A stretch of 61,224 bases of DNA from positions 1 through 61,224 of the forward strand of contig JAIMBO010000004.1 in NCBI GenBank assembly GCA_023511405.1. Reading direction: 5' to 3'. Origin of the DNA: Rubrobacteraceae bacterium (GTDB taxonomy: Bacteria; Actinomycetota; Rubrobacteria; Rubrobacterales; Rubrobacteraceae). This document shows positions 32,275 to 40,951 of the stretch, piece by piece. The notes under the pieces were generated by a model. The model worked only from the letters and a program-made list of their open reading frames with translations. It ran no database searches and had not been told where the DNA came from. The stretch's first letter is position 1; each line of letters opens with the position of its first letter. The position numbers and the translations under genes were made by a program.

Positions 32275-32732
32275 CACGCCGCCTCCCTCATGCAGTAGGC
32301 CGGGAGGTCGCAGGTCCACCTCGACGGATCCACCTGCTCCAGCCTGGTCTCCCCGGTGCCGATCCGGGTGGACTCGCGCCAGAACGAGCGACCGTCGAAG
32401 CAGAGCGCGTGCTGCCACTCCCCCCAGCTCCAGCCCCAGATCTTCCGCTGGAAGCGCTGCGCCAGCGTCTGCGGCTCGTAGTCGTGGACCACCGAGTCCA
32501 GCACCAGAACGCGGCGCCCGTCCGCCAGGACACCCCGGCAGGCGCCACTAAGATCCACGCCCGAGCGCGCGAGGCGCAGATGCTTGCACTCGCCGCCGCG
32601 GTAGCGGAACGCCGGGCAGTCGCAAGTCCAGGACTCCAGATTCACGGAGTAGGTGAGGTCCGGCTCGCTGAACGACGGGACTTGCACCCCCTCTTCCTTC
32701 CTCATTCTCGATATACTTTTTGTGGTGGCCAT
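32274..32732 (-). CDS. SWIM zinc-finger protein, first early gene
   Basis: 152 residues. The SWIM motif is clear: CDCPAFRYRGGECKHLRLA (CxC...CxH), a zinc-binding module for DNA or protein contact. The C-terminal region is Trp-rich (IWGWSWGEWQHALCFDG). It is the first gene after the leftward early promoter, with an AAAGGAGG ribosome site. SWIM proteins can pair with recombination functions, but none is shown here. Confidence 0.75.
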   Translation of the reverse strand: MATTKSISRMRKEEGVQVPSFSEPDLTYSVNLESWTCDCPAFRYRGGECKHLRLARSGVDLSGACRGVLADGRRVLVLDSVVHDYEPQTLAQRFQRKIWGWSWGEWQHALCFDGRSFWRESTRIGTGETRLEQVDPSRWTCDLPAYCMREAA

Positions 32733-32757
32733 CGCGCTTAACCTCCTTTGGCCGCCC

Positions 32758-32787
32758 GCCCACCGCCTGATCGGTGGGCTTTTCTCT
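32758..32787 (+). terminator. Terminator-like hairpin in the early leader
   Basis: GCCCACC/GGTGGGC (32758-32764 with 32773-32779) is followed by TTTTCTC on the plus strand. No plus-strand gene precedes it, so it may instead insulate against antisense reading or act as a leader structure for the leftward transcript. Confidence 0.4.
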
Positions 32788-32824
32788 ACCCTCAGGATCA
32801 GTTTTCAACTGACTCTGTACGTGA

Positions 32825-32853
32825 ATCTTAGCACGCATCTACTGACCGCGCAA
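32825..32853 (-). promoter_or_regulatory. Leftward early promoter
   Basis: Minus-strand TTGCGC (32848-32853) and TAAGAT (32825-32830) are spaced by 17 bp and face the early operon. The GTACGTG element at 32817-32823 overlaps the transcription start region and an AATTTACGA element lies just upstream. Confidence 0.55.
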
Positions 32854-32856
32854 GTG

Positions 32857-32895
32857 AATTTACGATAATTGACCGGTTTTGACGCCAATTTACGA
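32857..32895. repeat. Paired AATTTACGA elements, candidate operator
   Basis: AATTTACGA occurs at 32857-32865 and 32887-32895, exactly 30 bp apart (about three helical turns). The pair lies between the leftward early promoter and the repressor-like gene, where a lysogeny switch operator is expected. Confidence 0.55.
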
Positions 32896-32964
32896 GGTAT
32901 CATCTATTATGCCTTGTCGATGCATGGCGCGATCAGTAAAACAACCAGAGAAGGAGGCGAAGAG

Positions 32965-33420
32965 ATGACGGTGGTAACGATGGCGAAGAGGTATCACGAA
33001 TTTGGGTGGGCGCTCAAAAGAGTTATGGGGGCGGACAACGTCCGGGCGAGCAGCCAGCGGGAGCTTGCGCAGATGTTGAGCGAGGGCGGCTTCAAGATAG
33101 GGCAACAGCTCATCTCGGATTACATGCGTAATAAGCCAGAGAGCGATGAGCCTCGGGTGATACCGCCGCTCGAGTTCATCACCGCGCTGATCGAGCGCTT
33201 CGATCTGACCGACGCGCAGCGTGAGGATCTGGTGCTCTCCTGGCTGGAGATCCTGCCGGAGCAACGCCGGACGGCGATTCTCAGCGTCTGCGGGGCTCTC
33301 GGCTCGAGCGACCGCTCTTCCGCGGCGTGGGAGGAGATGTTATCCTTCGAGCGAGAACGGAGGGTAAGACAGGGGGAGCGGCTAGAAGGTGGAATATCAT
33401 CTGGAGATCCTGCACCGTGA
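32965..33420 (+). CDS. Prophage repressor-like protein
   Basis: 151 residues from ATG 32965 (AGAAGGAGG ribosome site). The N-terminal half has a helix-turn-helix: SSQRELAQMLSEGGFKIGQQ followed by LISDYMRNK, as in lambda-type repressors. The C-terminal half is helical (FITALIERFDLTDAQREDLV). It is divergent from the early operon and flanked by repeat operators. No peptidase domain is present, so induction by RecA-type cleavage is unlikely. Confidence 0.65.
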   Translation: MTVVTMAKRYHEFGWALKRVMGADNVRASSQRELAQMLSEGGFKIGQQLISDYMRNKPESDEPRVIPPLEFITALIERFDLTDAQREDLVLSWLEILPEQRRTAILSVCGALGSSDRSSAAWEEMLSFERERRVRQGERLEGGISSGDPAP

Positions 33421-33817
33421 TATTGAAGTAGACAACCTACAAGGGCTTTATTCCGAGCATCCATGTCCCGCCGGGCTCGCGGTAAAACGCGGGCTTTCGC
33501 ATGAGGAGGAGGAAGCGCTCGAGCTCGAAGCCGAGAGCTATCTCGAGACCGGGCTGTCCGGGCGGTGGGGGGGAAGAGAATTTTTTTACAAGCCGGACAG
33601 GTACGAGAACATGAGCCGGCGCCGGATCAACAACCTGCGAAAGACGATAGAGAAGAAGCGCCCGGAGTGGGTCGAAGCCATACGCCAGGCGGCCAAAGCC
33701 AGCAACAACCTCTATGTGATCATCGGGCTCGCCGGGCTCGAGCAATACCCCTACGCGGCGGTAGCGATCATCGAGAACCTCCTAGAGCGCGGGGAATTAC
33801 CTGAGGCGGAGGATTAA
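33389..33817 (+). CDS. Repressor-linked protein of unknown function
   Basis: 142 residues, GTG 33389, overlapping the repressor gene by 32 nt. It stands where many phages carry an ImmA/IrrE-type metallopeptidase. The sequence has a similar overall layout (GLYSEHPCPAGLAV, ELEAESYLETG, EFFYKPDRYE) but no HExxH zinc motif; the nearest stretch is SHEEEEALELEAE. It may be a diverged, non-catalytic relative or something unrelated. Confidence 0.55.
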   Translation: MEYHLEILHRDIEVDNLQGLYSEHPCPAGLAVKRGLSHEEEEALELEAESYLETGLSGRWGGREFFYKPDRYENMSRRRINNLRKTIEKKRPEWVEAIRQAAKASNNLYVIIGLAGLEQYPYAAVAIIENLLERGELPEAED

Positions 33818-33838
33818 TCCTCCGCCTTGCTCTTTTCA
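33804..33838 (+). terminator. Palindromic terminator between convergent genes
   Basis: A perfect 24-bp palindrome (33804-33827, arms of 12) contains the stop codons of both convergent genes. On the plus strand it is followed by TGCTCTTTTC. The minus side lacks a T-run, so it is a clear terminator rightward and only a possible one leftward. Confidence 0.7.
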
Positions 33839-34041
33839 GGCTTCACCCCATACTCCTCGTGCTCGTACATCACCTCATCTAACCTGCTCCGGCTTACGCG
33901 GAGCACGTTCTTGAAACCCGGCACCCTGCTCACCGGAAACATCCCCTTCTTCGCCAGCGTAGAAAACCTCTCATAAGAGACTCCGATGTACTCCGCCGCC
34001 TCCCGCATCGTCATCCACTCCCTGCGGCGCTGATCGCTCAT
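33814..34041 (-). CDS. Small excisionase-type DNA-binding protein
   Basis: 75 residues with the winged-helix excisionase pattern: MREAAEYIGVSYERFSTLAK, KGMFPVSRV and RVSRSRLDEVMYE. It could be the phage Xis or a Cro-like regulator. ATG 34041 has GGGGAGG upstream and a TATAAT box (34077-34082) 35 nt upstream. Confidence 0.7.
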   Translation of the reverse strand: MSDQRRREWMTMREAAEYIGVSYERFSTLAKKGMFPVSRVPGFKNVLRVSRSRLDEVMYEHEEYGVKPEKSKAED

Positions 34042-34076
34042 CGTGCACCTCCCCGAATTTAACGTGGCTTTACCGT

Positions 34077-34082
34077 ATTATA
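34077..34082 (-). promoter_or_regulatory. -10 box for the excisionase-type gene
   Basis: Minus-strand TATAAT with no recognisable -35 at 16-18 bp. GTACGTG (34091-34097) and TAACGTG (34060-34066) flank it, so activity may depend on a regulator. Confidence 0.5.
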
Positions 34083-34083
34083 C

Positions 34084-34112
34084 TTGATTTGTACGTGGCA
34101 GCGAGGTATCAT
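34084..34112 (+). promoter_or_regulatory. Rightward promoter with leaderless start
   Basis: TTGATT (34084-34089) and TATCAT (34107-34112) are spaced by 17 bp. The ATG at 34119 lies 6 nt after the -10 box, so the mRNA is probably leaderless. The spacer carries GTACGTG. Confidence 0.6.
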
Positions 34113-34118
34113 GGGATC

Positions 34119-34517
34119 ATGAGCCGGGAAGCCAAAGGCGAAAACCTCCTCCTTTCCCTTTCCCACCATGTAGCACCCTCGCCTTCTGCGCCTCCCGGCT
34201 CTTTGGATCTCTTTCAAGCCGCTAAGACGCTCAGAGAATCACGAGATGCGCTGCAGCAGTTTGAGAACTCTGCACTGGCAGCGATTGCAGCATCGATCGC
34301 TCAGACTGCGGAAAGCCTGGCCAAGACGGCGAGGGAGCTCAGGGAGATCGCCCCGGACGAGTGGCTGACTTTCGAAGAGGCCGCAGCTTATCTCAAGAAA
34401 ACCCCGAAAGCCTTCGAGAAGGTGGTGGCCCAGGGCGAGATCCCGAAGCACTACCTCACCGAGCGTGGGATCCTATTCTCGCGCAAGGAACTCGACGAGT
34501 GGCTGCTATCCCGATGA
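34119..34517 (+). CDS. DNA-binding protein with C-terminal helix-turn-helix
   Basis: 132 residues from the leaderless ATG 34119. The N-terminal half is helical and Ala-rich (ALAAIAASIAQTAESLAKTA). The C-terminal 50 residues are a helix_turn_helix_17 module (LTFEEAAAYLKKTPKAFEKV, then ILFSRKELDEWLL). It is the last gene before the attachment end and may serve integration/excision or regulation. Confidence 0.65.
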   Translation: MSREAKGENLLLSLSHHVAPSPSAPPGSLDLFQAAKTLRESRDALQQFENSALAAIAASIAQTAESLAKTARELREIAPDEWLTFEEAAAYLKKTPKAFEKVVAQGEIPKHYLTERGILFSRKELDEWLLSR

Positions 34518-34532
34518 GGTCACCCATGATTA

Positions 34533-34589
34533 TTACCATAACGCTTACCATAACCCAACGGGGGTTAGCGGGGGTTCATGGGGGTAACG
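34533..34589. repeat. Phased repeats, candidate integrase arm sites
   Basis: Two copies of TTACCATAAC (34533-34542 and 34545-34554) are followed by three GGGGGT elements at exactly 10-bp spacing (34560, 34570 and 34580). Helically phased repeats 50-100 bp from a tRNA 3' end look like arm-type integrase or Xis sites of an attachment region. Confidence 0.55.
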
Positions 34590-34592
34590 CAC

Positions 34593-34632
34593 AACAGGGC
34601 AAAACAAAAAAGCCCCGCAAACGGAGGCTTTT
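34593..34632 (-). terminator. Terminator downstream of tRNA-Gln
   Basis: Minus-strand GCCTCCG-ttt-GCGGGGC hairpin (one bulge) is followed by TTTTTTGTTTTG. It would end the tRNA transcript, within what is probably phage-derived sequence. Confidence 0.5.
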
Positions 34633-34639
34633 GAGGAGC

Positions 34640-34709
34640 TGCCGGGCCTGGATTCGAACCAGGACTAGCTGATCCAGAGTCAGCCGTGCTGCCGTTACAC
34701 CACCCGGCA
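34640..34709 (-). tRNA. tRNA-Gln (anticodon CUG)
   Basis: A complete cloverleaf on the minus strand: acceptor TGCCGGG/CCCGGCA, D-stem GTGT/GCAC, anticodon stem GCTGA/TCAGC with loop CTCTGGA (anticodon CTG), T-arm CCTGG-TTCGAAT-CCAGG. CCA is not encoded. Its 3' end faces the prophage, the typical geometry for tyrosine-integrase insertion. Confidence 0.95.
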
Positions 34710-34735
34710 AAGGTCGCAGGGAGAGAGTTTAACCC

Positions 34736-35701
34736 CTATCCGGCGTCCCGTCCAGTCTGCGGCACGCCGCCGGTCTCCATCGCGCGCAGGATCCTTATGC
34801 GCTCCTCTATCGGGGGGTGGGTGGAGAAGAGGCTGCGCGAGCGCTTCTCGAAGCGCTTTATGGGGTTGACGATGTAGAGGTGGGCGGTTGCACGGTTGGC
34901 GACCTCGAGCGGCTCCTGGTCTTTTGCGATCTTCTCCAGCGCGTCGGCGAGACCCTTGGGGTTGCGGGTGAGCTCCACTGCGGAGGCGTCGGCCAGGTAC
35001 TCGCGCTGGCGGGAGATCGAGAGCTGCAAAAGCCGGGCGAAGATCGGGGCGAGGATCGCGAGGATTATCGCGATGATCATGAGGATGAGCTGCAGCTGGC
35101 CGTTGCCCTGGTCGTTCCGGCGCCTCCCTCCGCCCCACCAGAGGCTGCGGAGGAAGAAGTCGGCGATCAGGACGGTGGTACCGACCAGGATGCCGACCAG
35201 CATCGAGTAGCGGATGTCCAGGTTCCTGACGTGGCTCATCTCGTGCGCGATCACGCCCTGCAGTTCGTCGCGGTCGAGCTTCTCGAGAAGCCCTGAGGTC
35301 ACCGCGACCGAGGCGTGCTCGGGGTCGCGCCCGGTGGCGAACGCGTTCGGAGCGGAGTCGTCGATGATGTAGACCTTCGGCATCGGGAGCCCTGCGGCTA
35401 TCGCCATCTCCTCGACGACGTTGAAGAGGACGGGGGCGTCGTCGTGCTCGATGCGGCGCGCCCTGGAGGCGGCGAGGACCATCTTGTCCCCGGCGTAGTA
35501 GCTCAGCAGCCCGGAGAGGCCCCCGGCGAAGAACGCGATGACGAGCCCGAAGAAGGCTCCGGCCGGGTCCCCCACCCAGGCGTACCCGATGATGTAGCCG
35601 AAGGCGAGGACGAAGACGAGGAAGGTCACGAAAAGAAGCAGGCTGTTGCGCCTGTTCTGCGCGATCCTCTCGCGGAAGGTTGCCTCTGCCGCTCCGCTCA
35701 T
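34736..35701 (-). CDS. htpX: Membrane zinc protease HtpX
   Basis: 321-residue M48 peptidase that degrades damaged membrane proteins under stress. Two N-terminal membrane helices (about 22-42 and 48-68), the zinc motif HEMSH (about 152-156), further hydrophobic helices (about 165-185 and 203-225) and the third ligand region REYLADASAVELTRNP are all present. It lies 4 nt after lemA, a common actinobacterial pairing. Confidence 0.95.
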   Translation of the reverse strand: MSGAAEATFRERIAQNRRNSLLLFVTFLVFVLAFGYIIGYAWVGDPAGAFFGLVIAFFAGGLSGLLSYYAGDKMVLAASRARRIEHDDAPVLFNVVEEMAIAAGLPMPKVYIIDDSAPNAFATGRDPEHASVAVTSGLLEKLDRDELQGVIAHEMSHVRNLDIRYSMLVGILVGTTVLIADFFLRSLWWGGGRRRNDQGNGQLQLILMIIAIILAILAPIFARLLQLSISRQREYLADASAVELTRNPKGLADALEKIAKDQEPLEVANRATAHLYIVNPIKRFEKRSRSLFSTHPPIEERIRILRAMETGGVPQTGRDAG

Positions 35702-35705
35702 CCCT

Positions 35706-36266
35706 TTAGTCGTAGGAGACGGTCACCGACTCGCGCTCGGGGCCCTCGGCCTCGAAGTACTCCCGCTCGGTGAAGCCCATCGCGCGGGCGAAGATGACGG
35801 CTGGGAAGCTCTGGATCTTCGTGTTGTACTCCTGCACCGAGTCGTTGTAATGCTGGCGGGCGAAGGAGATCTTGTTCTCCGTCGAGGCGAGCTCCTCCTG
35901 GAAGTCCAAAAGCACCCGGCTCGAGCGCAGCTCCGGGTAGTTCTCGGCGACGGCGAAGAGGTTGCCTATCGCGCCGGAGAGCCGGGCCTCGGACTGTGCC
36001 TGCTCGCGCGGGGATTGCGGCTTCATCGCCTCGGCACGCGCCCGCGTTATCTCCTCGAGGACCTGCTGCTCCTGGCGAAAGTAGCGCTTGACTCCTTCGA
36101 GGAGGTTCGGGATCAGGTCGTAGCGCCGCTTGAGTTGCACGTCTATCTGCCGGTAGGCTTCCTCGACCTGGTTTTTGCGTCGCACCAGCCCGTTGTAGGT
36201 GAAGATCATGTAGAGCACGATGAGCGCTATGATGGCGACTACTATGATGGTTCCGGCGGTTCCCAT
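35706..36266 (-). CDS. lemA: LemA family protein
   Basis: 186 residues: an N-terminal membrane helix (TIIVVAIIALIVLYMIFTYN) followed by the conserved LemA coiled-coil core (VEEAYRQIDVQLKRRYDLIP, then AIGNLFAVAENYPELRSS). The function is poorly defined; it is often linked to HtpX-type proteases, as here. ATG 36266 has CGGAGG upstream. Confidence 0.95.
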   Translation of the reverse strand: MGTAGTIIVVAIIALIVLYMIFTYNGLVRRKNQVEEAYRQIDVQLKRRYDLIPNLLEGVKRYFRQEQQVLEEITRARAEAMKPQSPREQAQSEARLSGAIGNLFAVAENYPELRSSRVLLDFQEELASTENKISFARQHYNDSVQEYNTKIQSFPAVIFARAMGFTEREYFEAEGPERESVTVSYD

Positions 36267-36334
36267 GGGACCTCCGTGTTTTTAGGGGACCTCTCGCGAG
36301 ATTATATCCGCCGGTGCTACACAAGGAGCAGAAC

Positions 36335-37075
36335 TTGTTCGAGTACGACGCCCTCTCAGACCTCTACGACCTGGAGTACGACCACGATCACGATGTACCG
36401 TTCTGGCTCGCGCTCGCCGGAAGAGAGCGCGGCCCCGTCGTCGAGTGGGGGGCCGGGACGGGCCGCATAGCGAAGCGGCTCGCCGGGGCGGGCCACGAGG
36501 TGACCGCCGTGGAGCTCTCGGGACCGATGGCCGGGGTCGGGCGCAGGAAGGGTCCGGGCGTCGAATGGATCCGCGGCGACATGCGCAGCGTGAGGCTGGG
36601 GGACCGCTACGGGCTCGGTATCTGCGCGTTCAACTCGTTCCTGTGCCTGCTCTCGGTGGACGACGCGCTCACCTTTCTGCGCAACGCCCGCGAGCACCTG
36701 CTGCCGGGCGGGCTGCTCGGCGTGGAGATCTCGGCGTTCTCGCCGGAGGAGCTGTCCGGCGGCCCGGAGCTGCGCCACGACCTGAGCCGCCCGCTTCCGG
36801 ACGGCGGCACGCTGGAGAGGTTCTCGGTCTCGCATTACGATACGGCCTCCCAGCTGATGGAGATCACGCTCTTCTACGAGCTCTACGGCGCGGACGGCGT
36901 GCTGCGCGAGATGCGCCGCCACCAGCTCACCATCCGCGTGACCTTCCGCGACGAGCTGCTTCTGATGCTCAGGATCGCGGGGTTCGAACCCGAGGCGGTC
37001 TACGGCGGGTTCGAGGGGGAGCCGTTCGACGCGGCGAGCGACCACCTGATCGTGCTCTGCCGCCGTCCGGGTTAG
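36335..37075 (+). CDS. SAM-dependent class I methyltransferase
   Basis: About 246 residues. Motif I VEWGAGTGRIAKRLAGAGHE, acidic post-I VTAVELSG and a GDMRSVRLGDRY segment identify a class I methyltransferase; the substrate is unknown. The frame extends to GTG 36314, but AAGGAG 6 nt before TTG 36335 makes that the better start. It is divergent from lemA and convergent with the urease cluster. Confidence 0.8.
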   Translation: MFEYDALSDLYDLEYDHDHDVPFWLALAGRERGPVVEWGAGTGRIAKRLAGAGHEVTAVELSGPMAGVGRRKGPGVEWIRGDMRSVRLGDRYGLGICAFNSFLCLLSVDDALTFLRNAREHLLPGGLLGVEISAFSPEELSGGPELRHDLSRPLPDGGTLERFSVSHYDTASQLMEITLFYELYGADGVLREMRRHQLTIRVTFRDELLLMLRIAGFEPEAVYGGFEGEPFDAASDHLIVLCRRPG

Positions 37076-37100
37076 ACGGCGGGCGCGAGGCCCTCCGCGA

Positions 37101-37922
37101 TCACCCCACCTCCCGGGCCGGTGGGGGAAGGCCGAGGTACGCCCGTGCGGATGCCCTGGTGCGGTTCAGGGCGGCGTACAGAGCGGCGGCGTCCCCGGCG
37201 AGCACGCGTACGCCGCAGAGACCGTCGCGGAGGGCGCTCGCGGAGGCCAGGATGCGGGGCAGCGCGGCGAGGTTCTCGTGCAGCTCATCCGCAAGAACTC
37301 GCAGATCCTTCGCGGAGGCGACGTACGCCACGCCCATGTACGGGTACCCGGCGAAGTGCTCCCCGCCGCCGGAGAGGTCGAACCGGTCCACGACCTCGGG
37401 GAGAGCGTCGAAAGAGAGGCGGATCGTACTGCGGAGGCGCCTGAATCGGAACCGCTCTCCCCGGGCCACCCGTCCGGCGGAGCAGGCGTCCCAGGCGATG
37501 AGCGTCGCGTCGGGGGAGAGGAAGAAAGCAGTCTCCTGCAGGTAATCCGAGTCGGCGTAAGGGATCAGGTGGTGGGGCAGGTACTCAAGAAACGCCCCGC
37601 GCCCGAGCACGAGCATCGCCCGCTGCTCGGCGAAATCTCCCCGGTAAACCTTGTTGGCCGCCTGGGTGAGGACGGTGGCGGAGGCTTTCGGAGCGACCGA
37701 GATGTCCACTTCCAGAACGTCGCCACCCAGGATGCCGCCCGAGGGGTTCGTGATCTGCACCTCGGGGATGCCGGTGTCGTCGGGGTGGTTGGCGCGCACC
37801 GAGCCGAAGGGCGTGCTGCTGTAGCGCTCCGAGACTATGGTCCTCTCCCCGCGCGGCTCGAAGCGGATCCGGAGCAGGCCACGCTGCCCCCGGGTTCTAG
37901 TGGGGATGGTCGTGCCGGCCAT
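37101..37922 (-). CDS. ureD: Urease accessory protein UreD
   Basis: About 273 residues of the UreD/UreH family, scaffold for UreF and UreG in nickel delivery to apo-urease. Conserved segments: [47 protein letters not shown] and GRVARGERF. It is the last gene of the operon and overlaps ureG. ATG 37922 is chosen; GTG codons at 37925 and 37928 are possible. Confidence 0.9.
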   Translation of the reverse strand: MAGTTIPTRTRGQRGLLRIRFEPRGERTIVSERYSSTPFGSVRANHPDDTGIPEVQITNPSGGILGGDVLEVDISVAPKASATVLTQAANKVYRGDFAEQRAMLVLGRGAFLEYLPHHLIPYADSDYLQETAFFLSPDATLIAWDACSAGRVARGERFRFRRLRSTIRLSFDALPEVVDRFDLSGGGEHFAGYPYMGVAYVASAKDLRVLADELHENLAALPRILASASALRDGLCGVRVLAGDAAALYAALNRTRASARAYLGLPPPAREVG

Positions 37923-38556
37923 CACCACGGAGGTCGGAATCCGCCGGCGTCCAGCTCCGGTGGCGGACGGCCCTCCTCACCCAATCCACGACCGCCTCCA
38001 TCCCGTCCCCGTGCAGGACGGAGGTGAAGAGGGTGGGCGCCCGGCCGCGCAGCGCGGCGGCGTCGTGCTCCATGACCGAGAGGTCCGCCCCGACCAGCGG
38101 CGCGAGGTCTATCTTGTTGATCACCAGAAGCTCCGAGCGGGTGACGCCCGGCCCGCCCTTGCGGGGCACCTTGTCCCCCCCGGCCACGTCTATCACGTAG
38201 ATCGAAGCGTCAACCAGCTCGGGAGAGAACGAAGCCGAGAGGTTGTCTCCGCCGCTTTCGATGAAGATGAGGTCCAGGTCCGGGAAATCCCGCTCCATGG
38301 CCTCGACGGCCTCCAGATTCATCGAGATGTCGTCCCGGATGGCGGTGTGCGGGCACCCGCCCGTCTCGACTCCGGCCACCCTGCCATCGGGCAGGACGGC
38401 GGCGCGGATCAAAAACTCCGCGTCCTCCCGGGTGTAGATGTCGTTGGTGACGGCGGCTATCTCGAACTCGCCGCCGAGCCTCCGGGAGAGCTCCGCCACC
38501 AGGGCGGTCTTCCCCGACCCAACCGGTCCCCCCACTCCCAGCCTCAAAGCCTTCAT
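37897..38556 (-). CDS. ureG: Urease accessory GTPase UreG
   Basis: 219 residues. P-loop [12 protein letters not shown], the metal-binding CPH motif in [28 protein letters not shown] and the guanine-specificity NKID are all present. UreG dimers carry nickel and hydrolyse GTP to activate urease. Confidence 0.97.
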   Translation of the reverse strand: MKALRLGVGGPVGSGKTALVAELSRRLGGEFEIAAVTNDIYTREDAEFLIRAAVLPDGRVAGVETGGCPHTAIRDDISMNLEAVEAMERDFPDLDLIFIESGGDNLSASFSPELVDASIYVIDVAGGDKVPRKGGPGVTRSELLVINKIDLAPLVGADLSVMEHDAAALRGRAPTLFTSVLHGDGMEAVVDWVRRAVRHRSWTPADSDLRGDGRHDHPH

Positions 38557-38573
38557 CCGGCACCTCCCTCTTT

Positions 38574-39245
38574 TCAGGATATGTACAGCCTGGTCCTCTG
38601 CCTCTCGTGCAGCATCGAGCGCACGTCGACCTCCGGCGCGAAGGCGTACATGTCCTCCGCGCCGAGCCCGGCGCCCGCGGAGGCCGCCCGTTCCATCTCC
38701 CCGTGCAGCTCGAAGAGGAGCCGCTGCGCCGTGCTCCCGCCGAGGGGGATGAGCTTCTGCCCCGCGGCGACGAGGGAGGCGACGCTCGAATACAGGAAGG
38801 ATAGGAGCGCCTCCTCCTCACCGAAGCCCAGGGCGGAGGCCGCGACACCGTAACAGACCGCCAGGTTGCCTGGTGTCTCGGAGGCCCGCACGGCCTCGCC
38901 GAAGCGGAGGAGCCTCCCGTCCTCCACCCCGAGCGCCTCTACGCTCGCGAGGAACCGCCTGCCGACGCCGACGCTCGCCGACCGCAGTTCCCGCGTCAGC
39001 CTGGTCGCAAGGAGGAGTTGGTCGGTACGCAGCAGCTCCCCGAACTCCGCCCCGCAGGAGACCCTGAGCGCCACGCAGTCCGAGGTGGCCATGGAGGAGA
39101 GGTATAGCGCGACGATCTCCCGCAGATCCTCCGCGCTGCGCAGCCTCCCGGCGTCCGCGAACGCCTCGAGCCCCATAGAGTGCGAGAAGGCCCCCGTCGG
39201 GAAGGCCGTATCCGAGATCTGGAGCATCCGCAGCAGGATGGACAT
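38574..39245 (-). CDS. ureF: Urease accessory protein UreF
   Basis: 223 all-helical residues with the family start [20 protein letters not shown] and [11 protein letters not shown]. UreF bridges UreD and UreG. It abuts ureC. No ureE gene is found between ureC and ureF, where it often lies. Confidence 0.93.
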   Translation of the reverse strand: MSILLRMLQISDTAFPTGAFSHSMGLEAFADAGRLRSAEDLREIVALYLSSMATSDCVALRVSCGAEFGELLRTDQLLLATRLTRELRSASVGVGRRFLASVEALGVEDGRLLRFGEAVRASETPGNLAVCYGVAASALGFGEEEALLSFLYSSVASLVAAGQKLIPLGGSTAQRLLFELHGEMERAASAGAGLGAEDMYAFAPEVDVRSMLHERQRTRLYIS

Positions 39246-40951
39246 CAGAACAGGAAGTACCGCTGCGCCAGCGGGAGCTCGCGTGCCGGCTCGCAGCCCA
39301 CGACTTCTCCGTCCACCCGAACCTCGTACGTCTCCGGGTCCACCTCTATCTCTGGCAAGAAGCCGTTGTGCACGAGGTCCGTCTTGCCGAGCGTGCGCGT
39401 ACCGTGCACCGCGACGAGCCGCTTCTCGAGGCCCAACGCCTCCTTCAGGCCAGCCTCCAGCGCCGCCCGCGAGACGAACGTGAGCGAGACCGAGGCCGGG
39501 GCGCTCCCGAAGGCCCCGAACATGGGACGCTGGAAGACGGGCTCCGGCGTGGGGATCGAAGCGTTGGGGTCACCCATCTGTGCGTAGGCGATGAATCCGG
39601 CCTTCATCACCAGTTCGGGCTTCACGCCGAAGAAGGCCGGCTTCCAGAGCACGAGGTCGGCGAGCTTGCCCACCTCGATGGAGCCCACGTGGTCCGAGAT
39701 GCCGTGGGTGATGGCTGGGTTGATCGTGCACTTGGCGACGTAACGTCTGACCCGGAAGTTGTCGCTCTCCGCGTCGTCCTCCGGCAGCGGACCGCGCTGA
39801 GATCTCATCTTGCTCGCGGTCTGCCAGTTGCGTATCCAGACTTCCCCCACCCGGCCCATCGCCTGCGAGTCGGAGGACATCATCGAGATGGCACCGAGGT
39901 CGTGCAGGACGTCCTCGGCTGCTATCGTCTCGGCGCGGATGCGGCTCTCGGCGAAGGAGACGTCTTCGGGGACGTCCCGGCTCAGGTGGTGGCAGACCAT
40001 CAGCATGTCCAGGTGCTCGTCCACGGTGTTCACGGTGTACGGCCGCGTCGGGTTGGTGCTCGACGGCAGCACGTTCGGCTCGCCGCAGAGCCTTATGATG
40101 TCCGGCGCGTGCCCACCGCCGGCGCCCTCGGTGTGGTAAGTGTGTATGGTACGCTCCTCGAACGCCGCGACCGTGTCCTCCACGAACCCGCTCTCGTTCA
40201 GGGTGTCCGTGTGGATCGCCACCTGGACGTCCATCTCATCGGCCACCGAGAGACAGGTCCTTATGGCCTGCGGGGTGGAGCCCCAATCCTCGTGCAGCTT
40301 GAGCCCGCAGGCGCCCGCCCGGACCTGTTCCTCGAGCGCCTCCGGGTTCGAGGAGTTTCCCTTGCCCAGGAAGCCGAAGTTCAGCGGAAGTCCCTCCACG
40401 GCCTGCAGCATCCGCGCGATGTTCCAGGCCCCCGGCGTGCAGGTAGTCGCGTTGGTCCCGGTGGCCGGTCCGGTCCCGCCGCCTATCATGGTGGTCACCC
40501 CGGAGGCGATGGCGCACTCGGCCTGTTGGGGGGAGATGAAGTGGATGTGGCTGTCTATGCCACCCGCGGTGAGGATCCTCCCCTCCCCCGCGATGACCTC
40601 GGTGGAGGCTCCGATCTCCACGTTCACGCCGTCCATGGTGTCCGGGTTGCCGGCCTTGCCGATGGCCGCCACGCACCCGTCCCTGACACCCACGTCCGCC
40701 TTGACGATGCCCCAGTGGTCGACGATGAGGGCGTTGGTGATCACCAGATCCATCGCCCCCTCCGCACGCGTGGCCGTCCCTTGAGCCATCCCGTCCCGCA
40801 CGGATTTGCCGCCCCCGAACACGGCCTCCTCGCCGGCGAGCGTGAGGTCTCGCTCCACGCGCACGACGAGACCGGTGTCGGCCAGACGCACCCTGTCCCC
40901 GGTCGTGGGGCCGAACATCTGCCCGTAACGCCGCCGCGAGAGCCGGCTCAC
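39245..40951 (-). CDS. ureC: Urease alpha (catalytic) subunit
   Basis: 568 residues, full family length. Nickel and active-site features are visible: SHIHF (HxH), the carbamylated lysine in [34 protein letters not shown] and the flap MVCHHL (Cys and His). Hydrolyses urea to ammonia and carbamate. The start overlaps the ureB stop (GTGA). Confidence 0.98.
   Translation of the reverse strand: MSRLSRRRYGQMFGPTTGDRVRLADTGLVVRVERDLTLAGEEAVFGGGKSVRDGMAQGTATRAEGAMDLVITNALIVDHWGIVKADVGVRDGCVAAIGKAGNPDTMDGVNVEIGASTEVIAGEGRILTAGGIDSHIHFISPQQAECAIASGVTTMIGGGTGPATGTNATTCTPGAWNIARMLQAVEGLPLNFGFLGKGNSSNPEALEEQVRAGACGLKLHEDWGSTPQAIRTCLSVADEMDVQVAIHTDTLNESGFVEDTVAAFEERTIHTYHTEGAGGGHAPDIIRLCGEPNVLPSSTNPTRPYTVNTVDEHLDMLMVCHHLSRDVPEDVSFAESRIRAETIAAEDVLHDLGAISMMSSDSQAMGRVGEVWIRNWQTASKMRSQRGPLPEDDAESDNFRVRRYVAKCTINPAITHGISDHVGSIEVGKLADLVLWKPAFFGVKPELVMKAGFIAYAQMGDPNASIPTPEPVFQRPMFGAFGSAPASVSLTFVSRAALEAGLKEALGLEKRLVAVHGTRTLGKTDLVHNGFLPEIEVDPETYEVRVDGEVVGCEPARELPLAQRYFLF

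Noticed and set aside
33479-33540. ImmA/IrrE zinc motif in the repressor-linked protein
   Set aside because: The stretch reads HEEEEALELEAE, lacking the second His of HExxH, so no peptidase call is made.
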